A stretch of 64,000 nucleotides of DNA from Pseudomonas antarctica (GCF_001647715.1 NZ_CP015600.1:1116001-1180000); one strand, 5' to 3'. Counted from the stretch's first letter, positions 8,637 to 18,218 are shown. Notes: generated by a model from the letters alone, not told the origin. Numbers and translations are program-made.

Positions 8637-9407
8637 GTGGCACTGATACAGCGCTTTGCACTGCTTGCCCTGTTGTTCTCGATTGATGCCGTTGCGGTTA
8701 TTGAACCGCCTCGGCGCGAAATCCGCTTCGCTGTTGCCGCGCAATTCCCGCCTTTCCAAAGCCGCAACCTGCAAGGCCAACTGGTCGGCCTGAATATCGA
8801 CCTGGGTAACGCCCTGTGCCAGCAACTGAAGGTGCGCTGCACCTGGGTCGATCAGGTGCTTGTCGAAAACATCCCCGCGCTTGATGCCCGGCAATTCGAT
8901 GCGATCATGGGGATGGCTCCCACGTCTGAGCGGCGGCGATGGGTGGGCTTCACCGATAACCTTTATCCCTTCACTACGCGTTTGGTCGCCCGCAGGTCCT
9001 CAGGCCTGATGCCGACCATCAGTTCGCTCAAGGGCAAGCGAGTGGGTGTATTGCTGGGCAGCAACCGCGAAGCCTTTACCCGCTCGAAGTGGGCGCCCGA
9101 GGGCGTGATCATCGAGAGTTTCTGGCTCAATGACGAACTGGTCCGCAGCCTGGTGGCCGGCGATATCGATGCGACCCTGCAGGGCACCGTGGAAATTCGG
9201 GGTGCGCTGCTCGACACCGACGCCGGCCAGGATTTCAACTTCCTGGGCCCTGCCATTTCGGCCGAACTGTTGGGCGACGGCGTGGCGATCGCGGTGCGCA
9301 AGCCCGATACGGCGTTACGCAATCAACTCAACCGTGCCCTTGAAGAGCTGATGCAAAACGGCCAATACCAACGGATCCTCGCGCCCTACCACTTGGAAGC
9401 GCCGTGA
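8637..9407 (+). CDS. Periplasmic amino-acid-binding-type protein (SBP family 3)
   Basis: A 256-residue solute-binding protein of the bacterial extracellular family 3 fold (GlnH/ArtJ-like). It has a short hydrophobic signal sequence (residues 6-20), then two lobes: IRFAVAAQFPPFQ opens lobe 1, and DAIMGMAPTSERRRWVGFTD is the family signature region where R and D usually bind the amino-acid backbone. GTG at 8637 follows AAGGA at good spacing. There is no permease or ATPase next to it, so it is an orphan binding protein that may pair with a transporter elsewhere or act as a sensor domain. Ligand unknown. Confidence 0.87.
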   Translation: MALIQRFALLALLFSIDAVAVIEPPRREIRFAVAAQFPPFQSRNLQGQLVGLNIDLGNALCQQLKVRCTWVDQVLVENIPALDARQFDAIMGMAPTSERRRWVGFTDNLYPFTTRLVARRSSGLMPTISSLKGKRVGVLLGSNREAFTRSKWAPEGVIIESFWLNDELVRSLVAGDIDATLQGTVEIRGALLDTDAGQDFNFLGPAISAELLGDGVAIAVRKPDTALRNQLNRALEELMQNGQYQRILAPYHLEAP

Positions 9408-9479
9408 CGGTTCATTAATTGCGCGCGCTGGCGCAGGACAGGTTCATAGCCAGCCTCTGACGCCTTGCAACCTGTGTGC

Positions 9480-10223
9480 TCAAGCCGTGCGCAAGGAAAT
9501 AAACGCGTAGTTGGCCGGCACCTCGGTAGCAATCTGTGCGCCGGCATCCAGCAACTGCTCGGCGATGTCCAGGCCGGACACATGAAACACCCACTCACTG
9601 GCCACGGATGGCTGGTCAACCGCCAGCTCGATGGCCTGGGCAAAGGCGTGCATGTCGGGAAGGTACGCGGTAAACCCATCGCCCTTTAGCGCGGTGGTGC
9701 GAATGCCCAGCAGCGCACACACAGCCTCTTTGGTGTGTACGTCGTCACGGTCTGCCTGCCGGGAGCGGCGGATCAGTTCTGCCAGCTGCTGGTCCACCAA
9801 CTCGCCTCCCACGATCAGCGCCGGGCCCTGTTCCCAGGATTCCGGCGGGCAGTCCTTGGCGGCAGGGTTCAGCGGGATGTGCGGGTTGATTTCCATCGGG
9901 TAGATACGGCACACCAACGGGCGGCGCTCATAAATGCCGCAGCGGTTGTCTTCGTCAAGATTCCGGCAGCGCCCGGCGTTGTAGGCGGCAAACGTGATGG
10001 CCACAAACGCCTCGGTATTGCCACTGGGCACCACCACCGAACGGCGCTCGGCGTGTTCGCGTTGTAGCACGGGCAAGCCCAGGCCATTGCCGAGAAAACC
10101 CTCTACCAGAACAATAACGTTACCGCCGTCAGCCGCCCAACTCCGGGCCTCTTCGAGGGTCAGGGGCACATGATGGTCGGTGCAGCATTTGCCGCAACCC
10201 ACGCAGGAAAAATGAGTGTTCAT
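9480..10223 (-). CDS. YkgJ-family cysteine-cluster protein
   Basis: A 247-residue cytoplasmic protein. The N-terminal cluster CVGCGKCC (C7, C10, C13, C14) and a second group, CRNLDEDNRCGIYERRPLVC, match the YkgJ/UPF0153 zinc- or iron-binding cysteine cluster family, whose biochemical role is not established. The ATG at 10223 places the cysteine motif at the N terminus as in relatives; an upstream TTG at 10244 is less likely. The C-terminal ~120 residues have no feature I recognise. It is convergent with the binding-protein gene and 110 nt before the acetyltransferase in transcription order. Confidence 0.82.
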   Translation of the reverse strand: MNTHFSCVGCGKCCTDHHVPLTLEEARSWAADGGNVIVLVEGFLGNGLGLPVLQREHAERRSVVVPSGNTEAFVAITFAAYNAGRCRNLDEDNRCGIYERRPLVCRIYPMEINPHIPLNPAAKDCPPESWEQGPALIVGGELVDQQLAELIRRSRQADRDDVHTKEAVCALLGIRTTALKGDGFTAYLPDMHAFAQAIELAVDQPSVASEWVFHVSGLDIAEQLLDAGAQIATEVPANYAFISLRTA

Positions 10224-10331
10224 GGAGGATCTGTCACCAGGCAAGGTCAGAGGGCACTCTTGAACAGTGGCGGGATTTTGCCTCTATTCACTGTTCAGGC
10301 ACTGTGGAAGCAAGTTATGCGCCAGTGCCTG

Positions 10332-10814
10332 TCAGTCTGCGGGGACCAGGTCGCGCAGCACAAAGACCATGCCTGCACTTTCATACAGTTGCCGGGCGCG
10401 CAGGTTGCTCTCGCGCACTTTGAGGTCTACGTAGGGTTCGCCGCGCTGCTTGAACACCTGAAAGGTGTGCAGCAGCAACGCGCGACCCAGCCCCTGGCCT
10501 TGGGCGCAGGGGTGTATGGAGAGGTTCTTGATAAACGCGCTGGTCCAGCATTGAGCCACGCCGAGAATACCGTCACGGTGACTGGCCACCAGGCACAGCG
10601 TCGGGTCGAACTCGGCATCGGTGACGAACTGCTGCCGCCAGTGTTCCAGGCTGGCGACACGACCACCGCCTTGATCCTGGGTCATGCGCAACACCGCATG
10701 AATCGCCGGGGCCAGCTCGTCGCGGTAATGCTCCAGCCGGGTCTCCGCTGGCCACTGCGGCGCAGGCAGGCTGGCGGTAAGGTCGCGGCGCAGCAGTTGG
10801 AAGTATTCCGCCAC
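10332..10814 (-). CDS. GNAT-family N-acetyltransferase
   Basis: A 160-residue acetyl-CoA-dependent acetyltransferase. The core motif is LSIHPCAQGQGLGRALLLHTF, whose Q-G-Q-G-L-G segment binds the acetyl-CoA pyrophosphate. It is followed by LKVRESNLRARQLYESAGM, the usual C-terminal GNAT region. The GTG start at 10814 is only 3 nt past the cheV stop, with weak GGG upstream, so translation probably depends on ribosomes finishing cheV. Substrate unknown. The coupling to a chemotaxis protein may be functional or just operon packing. Confidence 0.88.
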   Translation of the reverse strand: MAEYFQLLRRDLTASLPAPQWPAETRLEHYRDELAPAIHAVLRMTQDQGGGRVASLEHWRQQFVTDAEFDPTLCLVASHRDGILGVAQCWTSAFIKNLSIHPCAQGQGLGRALLLHTFQVFKQRGEPYVDLKVRESNLRARQLYESAGMVFVLRDLVPAD

Positions 10815-10817
10815 CGG

Positions 10818-11720
10818 TTACAGGCCCTTTTGCGCCACAGCCTTGGCAGCGATAACCAGGCACTTGGTCAGCTCGGGCGACGAAAACTTGGTCAGCACCG
10901 CGTCGGCGCCGGCCAGGCGGGCTTTTTCGCTGTTCATCGCGCTGTCCAGGGAGGTGTGCAGCAACACGTACAACTCCTGGAAATCCGGGGTTTCGCGCAG
11001 GGTGCGGGTGAGGGCGTACCCGTCCATTTCGGACATTTCGATGTCCGACACCACCACGTTGATCTGCTCGACCGTGCCTTGCAGCTCCAGCAGTACATCG
11101 ATGGCTTCCTTGGCGCTGCGTGCGGTATGGCACGTCAGGCCGAGGTTGCGCAGGGTGTGCACCGATTGCTGCAGGGCGACCTGGCTGTCGTCCACCACCA
11201 GAATCCGCGCGTTGCCGAGCACTTCGGCCTCTTCCATGGTCAAGTCGGTCGGCGCTACTTCAATCGGCGCCGGAGCGATGGCGTGGATGACCTTTTCGAT
11301 ATCCAACACCTGCACCAGCCCGCCTTCGACCTGGGTCACCCCAGTGATAAACGAGCGATTACCGCCGGAACCATAGGGCGGCGGGCGGATGTCGGTGGTC
11401 AGGCAGTGCACGATCTTGCTCACCGCCTGTACGTGCAGGCCCTGCTTGGAGCGGCTGACGTCGGTCACAATCAGGCAGCCGCCGTTCGGGTCTTGCAGGG
11501 GCATTTCGCCGAGGGCGCGGCTCAGGTCGATCACTGAGAGCGAGGCACCGCGCAGCGTGGCGATGCCTTTGACGTGGGGGTGTGACTCCGGCAGCTTGGT
11601 CAGCGGCGGGCACGGGATGATTTCACTGACTTTAAGCAGGTTAATGGCCATCAACTTGCCGCTGCGCAAGGTAAAGAGCAGAAGCGAGAGTGAATCTGCG
11701 CGGGCTTTGGTGGTGGACAT
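10818..11720 (-). CDS. cheV: Chemotaxis coupling protein CheV (CheW domain plus receiver)
   Basis: A 300-residue adaptor between chemoreceptors and the CheA kinase. Residues ~10-155 form a CheW-like domain (LLFTLRSGKLMAINLLKV, GIATLRGASLSVIDLSRALG). Residues ~170-298 form a receiver domain (ARILVVDDSQVALQQ, with the phospho-acceptor aspartate in VVVSDIEMSEMDGYAL and a lysine in LTKFSS). This order is diagnostic of CheV. Phosphorylation of the receiver is thought to tune receptor-kinase coupling. It is the first gene of a two-gene unit with the acetyltransferase; no other chemotaxis genes are nearby. Confidence 0.95.
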   Translation of the reverse strand: MSTTKARADSLSLLLFTLRSGKLMAINLLKVSEIIPCPPLTKLPESHPHVKGIATLRGASLSVIDLSRALGEMPLQDPNGGCLIVTDVSRSKQGLHVQAVSKIVHCLTTDIRPPPYGSGGNRSFITGVTQVEGGLVQVLDIEKVIHAIAPAPIEVAPTDLTMEEAEVLGNARILVVDDSQVALQQSVHTLRNLGLTCHTARSAKEAIDVLLELQGTVEQINVVVSDIEMSEMDGYALTRTLRETPDFQELYVLLHTSLDSAMNSEKARLAGADAVLTKFSSPELTKCLVIAAKAVAQKGL

Positions 11721-11829
11721 AAAAACCTTCTGAGGATCAGGAATGACGATCTATAGAGGGTTATCGACTTGGGCGCGCCAGGCTTTAACCGGATTTATGG
11801 AATGCAGCTGGTTGAGATGAACAGGCGTG

Positions 11830-11917
11830 TGTGGGAACTGGCTCGCCTGCGATAGCGTCACCTCGGTATCACTGATACACCGAGGCGCCTGCATCGCGGG
11901 CAAGCCCGGCTCCCACA
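11830..11917. repeat. REPIN (inverted REP pair)
   Basis: The left arm TGTGGGAACTGGCTCGCC and the right arm ending CCGGCTCCCACA pair over 88 bp. It sits between cheV's upstream region and the ghrB-like gene. The central part also forms an inverted repeat, CCTCGGTATC/GATACACCGAGG. Confidence 0.88.
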
Positions 11918-11944
11918 TGGGGCCGCTCCTGCATTGGTCAGGTG

Positions 11945-12919
11945 TCAGCCCTTCCACACCTGCGGGTTCACCAGATCCTGCGGACGCTGGCCGAGCAGGG
12001 CGCTGCGCAGGTTGTCCAGGGCGCGGTTGGCCATGGCCTCACGGGTTTCATTCGTGGCCGAGCCGATGTGCGGCAGGGTCACGGCATTGCTCAGCTGGAA
12101 CAGCGGCGATTCAGCCAGCGGCTCCTGTTCATACACATCCAGCCCGGCGCCACGGATTTTCTGGGTTTGCAGCGCTTCGATCAGCGCCGGCTCATCCACC
12201 ACCGGGCCACGGGAAATATTGATCAGGATCGCGCTGGGCTTCATCAGCCCCAACTCGCGGGTGCTGATCAGGTGGCGGGTCTTTTCGCTTAACGGCACTA
12301 CCAGGCAAACGAAGTCCGACTCGGCCAGCAACTGGTCCAGGCTGCGAAATTGCGCCCCCAGCTGCTGTTCCAGCTCGGTCTTGCGGCTGTTCCCGCTGTA
12401 CAGAATCGGCATATTGAAACCCAGGCGTCCACGTCGGGCGACAGCCGCGCCGATATTGCCCATGCCGACGATACCGAGGGTCTTGCCATGCACGTCGCAG
12501 CCGAACAGCGGCGCGCCGACGCTGGCTTTCCACTGGCCGGCCTTGGTCCAGGCGTCCAGTTCGGCCACACGGCGCGCGCTGCTCATCAGCAAGGCGAAGG
12601 CCAGGTCGGCGGTGCTTTCGGTGAGTACGTCGGGGGTATTGGTGAGCATGATCCCGCGCTCGTTGAAGTACGGCACGTCGTAATTGTCGTAGCCCACCGA
12701 GACGCTGGAGACCACTTCCAGTTTGCTGGCGCCCTCAAGCTGCGCGCGCCCGAGTTTGCGGCCCACGCCGATCAAACCGTGGGCGTGGGGCAGGGCTTCA
12801 TTGAATTGAGCATTGATGTCCCCGCGCTTGGGGTCGGGCGCGATCACCTCGAAGTCCTGTTGCAGGCGTTCGATCATGTGCGGGGTGACGCGGCTGAAGG
12901 CGAGGACAGTCTTTTTCAT
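11945..12919 (-). CDS. ghrB: 2-hydroxyacid dehydrogenase, GhrB / 2-ketogluconate reductase type
   Basis: A 324-residue NAD(P)H-dependent D-2-hydroxyacid dehydrogenase. It has the Rossmann motif GIVGMGNIGAAVARR, the substrate-binding SVSVGYDNYD, the active-site arginine in INISRGPVVDE, the glutamate region AGLDVYEQEPL, and the catalytic histidine in LPHIGSATNETR. Overall it closely resembles E. coli GhrB, which reduces glyoxylate, hydroxypyruvate and 2-keto-D-gluconate. The start at 12919 gives the family-typical MKKTVLAF; an in-frame ATG five codons upstream (12934) is possible. The gene is isolated, not in a ketogluconate operon, so glyoxylate/hydroxypyruvate reduction is at least as likely as a KguD role. 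Confidence 0.9.
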   Translation of the reverse strand: MKKTVLAFSRVTPHMIERLQQDFEVIAPDPKRGDINAQFNEALPHAHGLIGVGRKLGRAQLEGASKLEVVSSVSVGYDNYDVPYFNERGIMLTNTPDVLTESTADLAFALLMSSARRVAELDAWTKAGQWKASVGAPLFGCDVHGKTLGIVGMGNIGAAVARRGRLGFNMPILYSGNSRKTELEQQLGAQFRSLDQLLAESDFVCLVVPLSEKTRHLISTRELGLMKPSAILINISRGPVVDEPALIEALQTQKIRGAGLDVYEQEPLAESPLFQLSNAVTLPHIGSATNETREAMANRALDNLRSALLGQRPQDLVNPQVWKG

Positions 12920-13002
12920 TGCAGGCGGGCTCATCGACTACGGAAGAATACCAAGCACGCTAACATTCCTGTCGACGATTGTCAGGACGACTCTTTAACA
13001 GT

Positions 13003-13342
13003 GGGAGCTGGCTTTACCCCACCACTCGGGGCCTCGCTTAGGCTTGAATCCGTGGTTAACGGGGCCTGTCAGATCAAAAGCAAGAGCACGGCGGCCTGGT
13101 AGCCGAACTGAGTGGTTGAAGCAAAAGCAGTGCAGAAGCACAGCGGCACACTCTCTGTCTGATGTATCGAGATCCAAATGTGGGAGCGGGCTTGCTCGCG
13201 AATGCGATGGGTCAGCCAGCTTATCTGTAACTGATACACCGCCTTCGCGAGCAAGCCCGCTCCCACAATTTGACCGAGTTCAACTGCCAGCACCGCTGTG
13301 CTCTGCTTTCTGTGGGAGCTGGCTTGTCGGACCGCTCCCACA
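13003..13342. repeat. Intergenic repeat mosaic with a REPIN (13179-13267) and a REP remnant (13311-13342)
   Basis: This 448-nt gap (12920-13367) has no gene. Bases ~13008-13140 match the island at 46 kb (shared blocks CCCCACCACTCGG, GGCTTGAATCCGTGG, TTAACGGGGCCTGTCAGATC, CACGGCGGCCTGGTAGCCGA), but the copy here lacks an internal stretch. It is followed by a complete REPIN of the GTGGGAGCGGGCTTGCTCGC class (13179-13267) and a 32-bp collapsed REP pair (13311-13342). Confidence 0.85.
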
Positions 13343-13367
13343 TTTGAGTTATATCGACGAGCAGAAA

Positions 13368-14336
13368 TCAGTTCGCCAGGCGAGCGCCGCTGAGGCTGCC
13401 ACTCAATTCATACGCCACCAACTCCGCCTGATGCGCCGCCAGAATCTCCGGCAACGAACCGCGCAGGTATTCCACCCAGGTCTTGATCTTCGCATCCAGG
13501 TACTGGCGTGACGGGTAGATGGCGTACAGGTTCAGCTCTTGCGAGCGATAGGTGGGCATCACGCGCACCAGTGTGCCGTTGCGCAGGCCTTCAATGGCCG
13601 CATACACCGGCAACAGGCCAACGCCCATGCCGCTGGTGATCGCGGTTTTCATCGCATCGGCCGAGTTGACCAGAAACGGCGAGGTGTTGATCGCCACGCT
13701 TTCCTGGCCTTCGGGGCCATTGAAGGTCCATTTATCCAGCTGGATAACCGGGCTTACCAGGCGCAGGCAGGCGTGGTTGAGCAAATCCTGCGGCCGTTGC
13801 GCGCAGCCTTTGGCCTTGACGTAGTCCGGCGAGGCGCACGCGATGCTGTAGGTGATGCCCAGGCGCTGGGACACGAAGCCCGAATCCGGCAGCTCGCTGG
13901 CCAGCACGATGGACACGTCGTAGCCCTCGTCGAGCAGGTCCGGCACGCGGTTGGCCAGGGTCAGGTCGAAGGTCACGTCGGGGTGGGTGCGGCGGTAGCG
14001 GGCAATTGCGTCAATCACGAAATGCTGGCCGATACCGGTCATGGTGTGCACTTTCAACTGCCCGGCAGGGCGCGCGTGGGCGTCGCTGGCTTCGGCCTCG
14101 GCCTCCTCGACATAGGCGAGGATCTGTTCGCAGCGCAGCAAGTAACGTTTACCGGCTTCGGTCAGTGCAATGCGACGGGTGGTGCGGTTGAGCAAGCGGG
14201 TTTGCAGATGGGCCTCAAGGTTGGAGACCGCGCGCGAGACGTTGGCGGTGGTGGTGTCCAGTTGCACGGCGGCGGCGGTGAAGCTGCCGGCTTCGGCCAC
14301 GCAACTGAAAGCGCGCATGTTTTGCAAAGTGTCCAT
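13368..14336 (-). CDS. LysR-family transcriptional regulator, divergent from efflux operon
   Basis: A 322-residue LysR regulator. The N-terminal winged helix-turn-helix is AFSCVAEAGSFTAAAVQL ... NVSRAVSNLEAHL, with TRLLNRTTRRIALTEAGKRY closing it. The remaining ~230 residues are the periplasmic-binding-like co-inducer domain. It is transcribed away from the outer-membrane factor - FUSC - DUF1656 - HlyD operon, with 182 bp between the starts. Such divergent pairs usually mean that the LysR protein controls the operon; in the E. coli aae system the LysR-type AaeR responds to aromatic acids. The inducer here is unknown. Confidence 0.93.
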   Translation of the reverse strand: MDTLQNMRAFSCVAEAGSFTAAAVQLDTTTANVSRAVSNLEAHLQTRLLNRTTRRIALTEAGKRYLLRCEQILAYVEEAEAEASDAHARPAGQLKVHTMTGIGQHFVIDAIARYRRTHPDVTFDLTLANRVPDLLDEGYDVSIVLASELPDSGFVSQRLGITYSIACASPDYVKAKGCAQRPQDLLNHACLRLVSPVIQLDKWTFNGPEGQESVAINTSPFLVNSADAMKTAITSGMGVGLLPVYAAIEGLRNGTLVRVMPTYRSQELNLYAIYPSRQYLDAKIKTWVEYLRGSLPEILAAHQAELVAYELSGSLSGARLAN

Positions 14337-14518
14337 GGAGTGTTCTCAGGGGAGATAACAAATTGTGACAGAAAGTTACGCCGTCCAGTGATCCCTACCA
14401 ACGGATTATCGCCTGAACGGTAACAAAGATTCACAGGAATGCCAGCTTATCGTCCTCCATCGCGCCCCCTAGAATTGCGCCACCTTCCCCGCAACACCAC
14501 CTCAGGAATACGCTTGCC

Positions 14519-16030
14519 GTGCCGCGTCGCATCAACAGAGAGCTGAAGGCTCTCAGTGTCTGGGCCTTATCGTTAGCAATCAGCGGCTGCATCGGAACCG
14601 GAGGAATCGCCCCTCAAGGCCAGGCCCTCAACGCCAATAACCTGGTCACCGACGAAGCGATCCAGAGCGCCGCCCGAGACGCCCACTGGCCCACCACCCA
14701 CTGGTGGCAAGCCTACGGCGATCCGCAATTGAACCGCTGGGTGGAACTTGCCACGCAAAACAGCCCGAGCATGGCCATGGCCGCCGCGCGGGTGCGTGAA
14801 GCGCGGGCCATGGCCGGGATTGCCGAGTCGGCCGAGTCGTTGCAGATCAACAGTGACACTACCCTCAAGCGCCACAATTGGCCGAAGGATCAGTTTTACG
14901 GTCCGGGCGAATTGAGCGGCGCCAACACCTGGGACAACAATTCGTCCCTGGGCCTGAGTTACGCCCTCGACCTGTGGGGCCGCGAAAGTAACAGCACCGA
15001 ACGCGCCGTCGACCTGGCCCATATGAGCGCTGCCGAAGCGCGCCAGGCCCAGCTCGAATTGCAAAACAACGTGGTGCGCGCCTATATCCAGCTGTCGTTG
15101 CACTATGCCAACCGCGACATCGTTGCCGCCACGTTGGCCCAGCAACAGCAAATTCTCGACCTGGCCAACAAACGCCTGAATGCCGGGATCGGCACCCATT
15201 TTGATGTCAGCCAGGCTGAAACGCCGTTGCCGGAAACCCATCGCCAACTCGATGCCTTGGACGAAGAAATCGCCCTGAGCCATAACCAGCTGGCGGCGTT
15301 GGCGGGCAAAGGTCCGGGTGAAGGCGCGCAACTGCAACGGCCGAGCCTGGCCCTCGCCGCGCCGCTGAAATTGCCATCGAGCTTGCCGGCGCAATTGCTT
15401 GGTCAGCGCCCGGACGTGGTCGCCAGCCGTTGGCAAGTCGCCGCCCAGGCCCGAGGCATTGATGTGGCCCATGCCGGTTTCTACCCCAATGTCGACCTGG
15501 TCGGTAGCCTGGGTTTCGTCGCTACCGGCGGCACCATGCTGGGCTTTCTCAGCGGTCAGAAATTCAACTACAACGTCGGCCCGGCGATCACCTTGCCGAT
15601 CTTCGACGGCGGCCGTTTGCGCGCGCAGTTGGGCGAGGCCAGCGCCGGTTATGACATCGCCGTGGCCAAGTACAACCAGACTCTGGTCAATGCGCTCAAG
15701 GGCATCAGCGACCAGTTGATCCGCCGCGAATCCATGGACAAGCAGTCGGCCTTTGCCGCGCAGTCGGTGGCCTCGGCACAGAAAACCTACGACATCGCGA
15801 TGATCGCCTATCAGCGCGGCCTTACCGACTACCTCAATGTGCTGAACGCCCAGACCCTGCTGTTCCGCCAGCAACAGGTGGAGCAACAGGTGCAGGCCGC
15901 GCGCCTGAGTGCCCATGCCGAACTGGTGACCGCCCTGGGTGGCGGGCTCGGCGCCGGTAACGATATGCCACAAGATGCCAAGAGTCTCCCCGGCAAAACC
16001 CCGGCGGCGCTTGCCGTGTTTGATCACTGA
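14519..16030 (+). CDS. Outer-membrane efflux channel lipoprotein (NodT/OprM family)
   Basis: A 503-residue TolC-like channel subunit. The N-terminal signal ends in a lipobox, LAISGC, so the protein is acylated and attached to the outer membrane. Two OEP repeats follow (first around AARVREARAMAG, second around VAAQARGIDVAHAGFYPNVDL), as usual for trimeric alpha/beta-barrel channels. GTG at 14519 follows AGGAA about 10 nt upstream. It is the first gene of a four-gene efflux operon, ending 10 nt before the FUSC gene. It may also serve adaptors lacking their own channel, such as the RND system at 3.8-8.0 kb, but that is conjecture. Confidence 0.94.
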   Translation: MPRRINRELKALSVWALSLAISGCIGTGGIAPQGQALNANNLVTDEAIQSAARDAHWPTTHWWQAYGDPQLNRWVELATQNSPSMAMAAARVREARAMAGIAESAESLQINSDTTLKRHNWPKDQFYGPGELSGANTWDNNSSLGLSYALDLWGRESNSTERAVDLAHMSAAEARQAQLELQNNVVRAYIQLSLHYANRDIVAATLAQQQQILDLANKRLNAGIGTHFDVSQAETPLPETHRQLDALDEEIALSHNQLAALAGKGPGEGAQLQRPSLALAAPLKLPSSLPAQLLGQRPDVVASRWQVAAQARGIDVAHAGFYPNVDLVGSLGFVATGGTMLGFLSGQKFNYNVGPAITLPIFDGGRLRAQLGEASAGYDIAVAKYNQTLVNALKGISDQLIRRESMDKQSAFAAQSVASAQKTYDIAMIAYQRGLTDYLNVLNAQTLLFRQQQVEQQVQAARLSAHAELVTALGGGLGAGNDMPQDAKSLPGKTPAALAVFDH

Positions 16031-16040
16031 GTAGGCGTTC

Positions 16041-18218
16041 ATGACTTCCTTGCCTGCACCGCTGCGCTGGTTGCACTCCCTTGAGTGGCGCCGTGGCTTT
16101 TTCGACTGGGCACGCAGTGATGGCGTGACCTGGGTCTATATCTTCAAGGTGCTGATCGCTGCGTTCCTCACGCTGTGGTTGGCCATGCGCCTGGAGCTGC
16201 CGCAACCGCGTACCGCGATGATCACCGTGTTTATCGTGATGCAACCGCAGAGCGGCCAGGTGTTCGCCAAGAGCTTTTACCGCTTCCTCGGCACCCTGGC
16301 GGGTTCGGCGGTGATGGTCTTTTTGATTGCCTTGTTTGCGCAGAACACCGAATTGTTCCTCGGCGCATTGGCGATCTGGGTCGGCATTTGCACCGCTGGC
16401 GCAACGCGTAACCGCAACTTCCGCGCCTATGGTTTTGTGCTGGCTGGCTACACGGCGGCGATGGTGGGTTTGCCGGCCCTGGCGCACCCGGACGGCGCGT
16501 TCATGGCGGCGGTGTGGCGGGTGCTGGAAATTTCCCTGGGGATTCTCTGTTCCACGCTGGTCAGCGCCGCGATCCTGCCGCAGACCAGCAGCGCAGCCAT
16601 GCGCAACGCCCTGTATCAGCGCTTTGGCGTGTTCGCGCTGTTCGTCACCGACGGCCTGCGTGGGCGCAGCCAGCGCGAAGGTTTTGAGGCCAGCAACGTG
16701 CGCTTTATCGCCGAAGCCGTGGGCCTGGAAGGCTTGCGCAGCGTCACCGTGTTTGAAGACCCGCATATGCGTCGGCGCAACGGTCGGCTCAGCCGCCTCA
16801 ACAGCGAGTTCATGAGCATTACTACGCGTTTCAATGCGCTGCACCAGCTGTTGGAACGGCTGCGCACGGTTGAAGCCGATCATGTGGTCGCGGCGATCAA
16901 GCCCGGCCTGCAGGACCTTGCCGAAGTGCTCGACGGCTTCTCCGGCCGTGCCCTCACCAGCCCCGACGCCGCGCGCCTGGTCAACCAACTGAGCGCCTAC
17001 AAGGACGGCCTGCCCGCCAAAGTGCGCAGCCTGCGTGCCACCTTCCAGGAAGGCAACCCGAGCGAAGCCGAGCAGCTGGATTTTCATACGGCCTACGAGC
17101 TGCTGTACCGCTTCGTCGACGACCTGCACAACTACGCGCAGACCCACGCCTCCCTGGCTGATCACAGCCATGCACGCGAGCAGTGGGATGAAACCTTTAT
17201 CCCCAAAACCAACTGGCTGGCCTGCGCCGCTTCGGGGATTCGCGCGTCGTTCATCCTGATCGTGCTCGGCAGCTACTGGGTGGCCACCGCCTGGCCGAGT
17301 GGCGCGACCATGACCCTGATCGCCGCCGCCACCGTTGGCCTGTCCGCCGCCACACCCAACCCCAAACGCATGGCGTTCCAGATGGCCTGCGGCACCTTGA
17401 TCGGCGCATTGGTGGGCTTCGTCGAAATGTTCTTCGTGTTCCCCTGGATCGACGGTTTCCCGCTGCTGTGCGTGATGCTTGCGCCGGTGATCATCTTCGG
17501 CGCCTTCCTCGCCTCACGGCCAAAATATGCGGGCGTCGGTGTGGGCCTGCTGATTTTCTTCAGCACCGGCTCGGTGCCGGACAACCTCACGGTCTACAAC
17601 CCCTACACCTTTATCAACGACTACATCGCCATGGTCATCGGCATGCTGGTGTGCGCGGCGGCGGGGGCGATCATCCTGCCGCCCAACAGCCGTTGGCTGT
17701 GGCGCCGCCTCGAGCAGGACCTGCGTGAGCAAGTGGTGTATGCGATCAGTGGCAAGCTCAAGGGCCTGGCGTCGAGTTTCGAAAGCCGCACCCGCGACCT
17801 GCTGCACCAGGCTTACGGCCTCGCCGTCGGCCAGCCGCAAGTGCAGCGCGACCTGCTGCGCTGGATGTTCGTGGTGCTGGAAGTCGGCCACGCGATCATC
17901 GAACTGCGTAAGGAGCAGGCGATTTTGCCGGTGCACCCGGCCTATGCCGAATCCCAGCCATGGCGCCAGGCAATCCGCGTGATGGGCCGCTCGCTGGTGC
18001 GGCTGTTCCTGCAGCCCAGCGCGAGCAACCTGGAGCGCGGGCTAATTGCCGTCGACCATGCGATCAGCCGCGTGCAGGCCACCGACGAACCTTTCGCCCC
18101 GCACTTCGACACCTCGGCCCTGCGCCGGGTGAAAAGCTACCTGCACTTTATTCGCACCTCGTTGCTTGACCCGCAATCGCCGCTGGCTGCCCTCAAAGGA
18201 TCTCCACATGCCGCGTGA
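16041..18218 (+). CDS. FUSC-family inner-membrane efflux protein (AaeB-like)
   Basis: A 725-residue inner-membrane protein with two blocks of about five to six membrane helices (residues ~35-190 and ~390-545) and a cytoplasmic domain after each, the fusaric-acid-resistance/AaeB architecture. In related systems it exports aromatic carboxylic acids with an HlyD-type adaptor. It lies in the same transcript as the channel gene before it and the DUF1656 and adaptor genes after it. The last bases overlap the DUF1656 start (18208), giving tight coupling. Substrate not known. Confidence 0.93.
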   Translation: MTSLPAPLRWLHSLEWRRGFFDWARSDGVTWVYIFKVLIAAFLTLWLAMRLELPQPRTAMITVFIVMQPQSGQVFAKSFYRFLGTLAGSAVMVFLIALFAQNTELFLGALAIWVGICTAGATRNRNFRAYGFVLAGYTAAMVGLPALAHPDGAFMAAVWRVLEISLGILCSTLVSAAILPQTSSAAMRNALYQRFGVFALFVTDGLRGRSQREGFEASNVRFIAEAVGLEGLRSVTVFEDPHMRRRNGRLSRLNSEFMSITTRFNALHQLLERLRTVEADHVVAAIKPGLQDLAEVLDGFSGRALTSPDAARLVNQLSAYKDGLPAKVRSLRATFQEGNPSEAEQLDFHTAYELLYRFVDDLHNYAQTHASLADHSHAREQWDETFIPKTNWLACAASGIRASFILIVLGSYWVATAWPSGATMTLIAAATVGLSAATPNPKRMAFQMACGTLIGALVGFVEMFFVFPWIDGFPLLCVMLAPVIIFGAFLASRPKYAGVGVGLLIFFSTGSVPDNLTVYNPYTFINDYIAMVIGMLVCAAAGAIILPPNSRWLWRRLEQDLREQVVYAISGKLKGLASSFESRTRDLLHQAYGLAVGQPQVQRDLLRWMFVVLEVGHAIIELRKEQAILPVHPAYAESQPWRQAIRVMGRSLVRLFLQPSASNLERGLIAVDHAISRVQATDEPFAPHFDTSALRRVKSYLHFIRTSLLDPQSPLAALKGSPHAA

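Noticed and set aside
13003..13342. CRISPR-like repeat array
   Set aside because: Repeats are inverted REP pairs of differing class without regular direct repeats and spacers.
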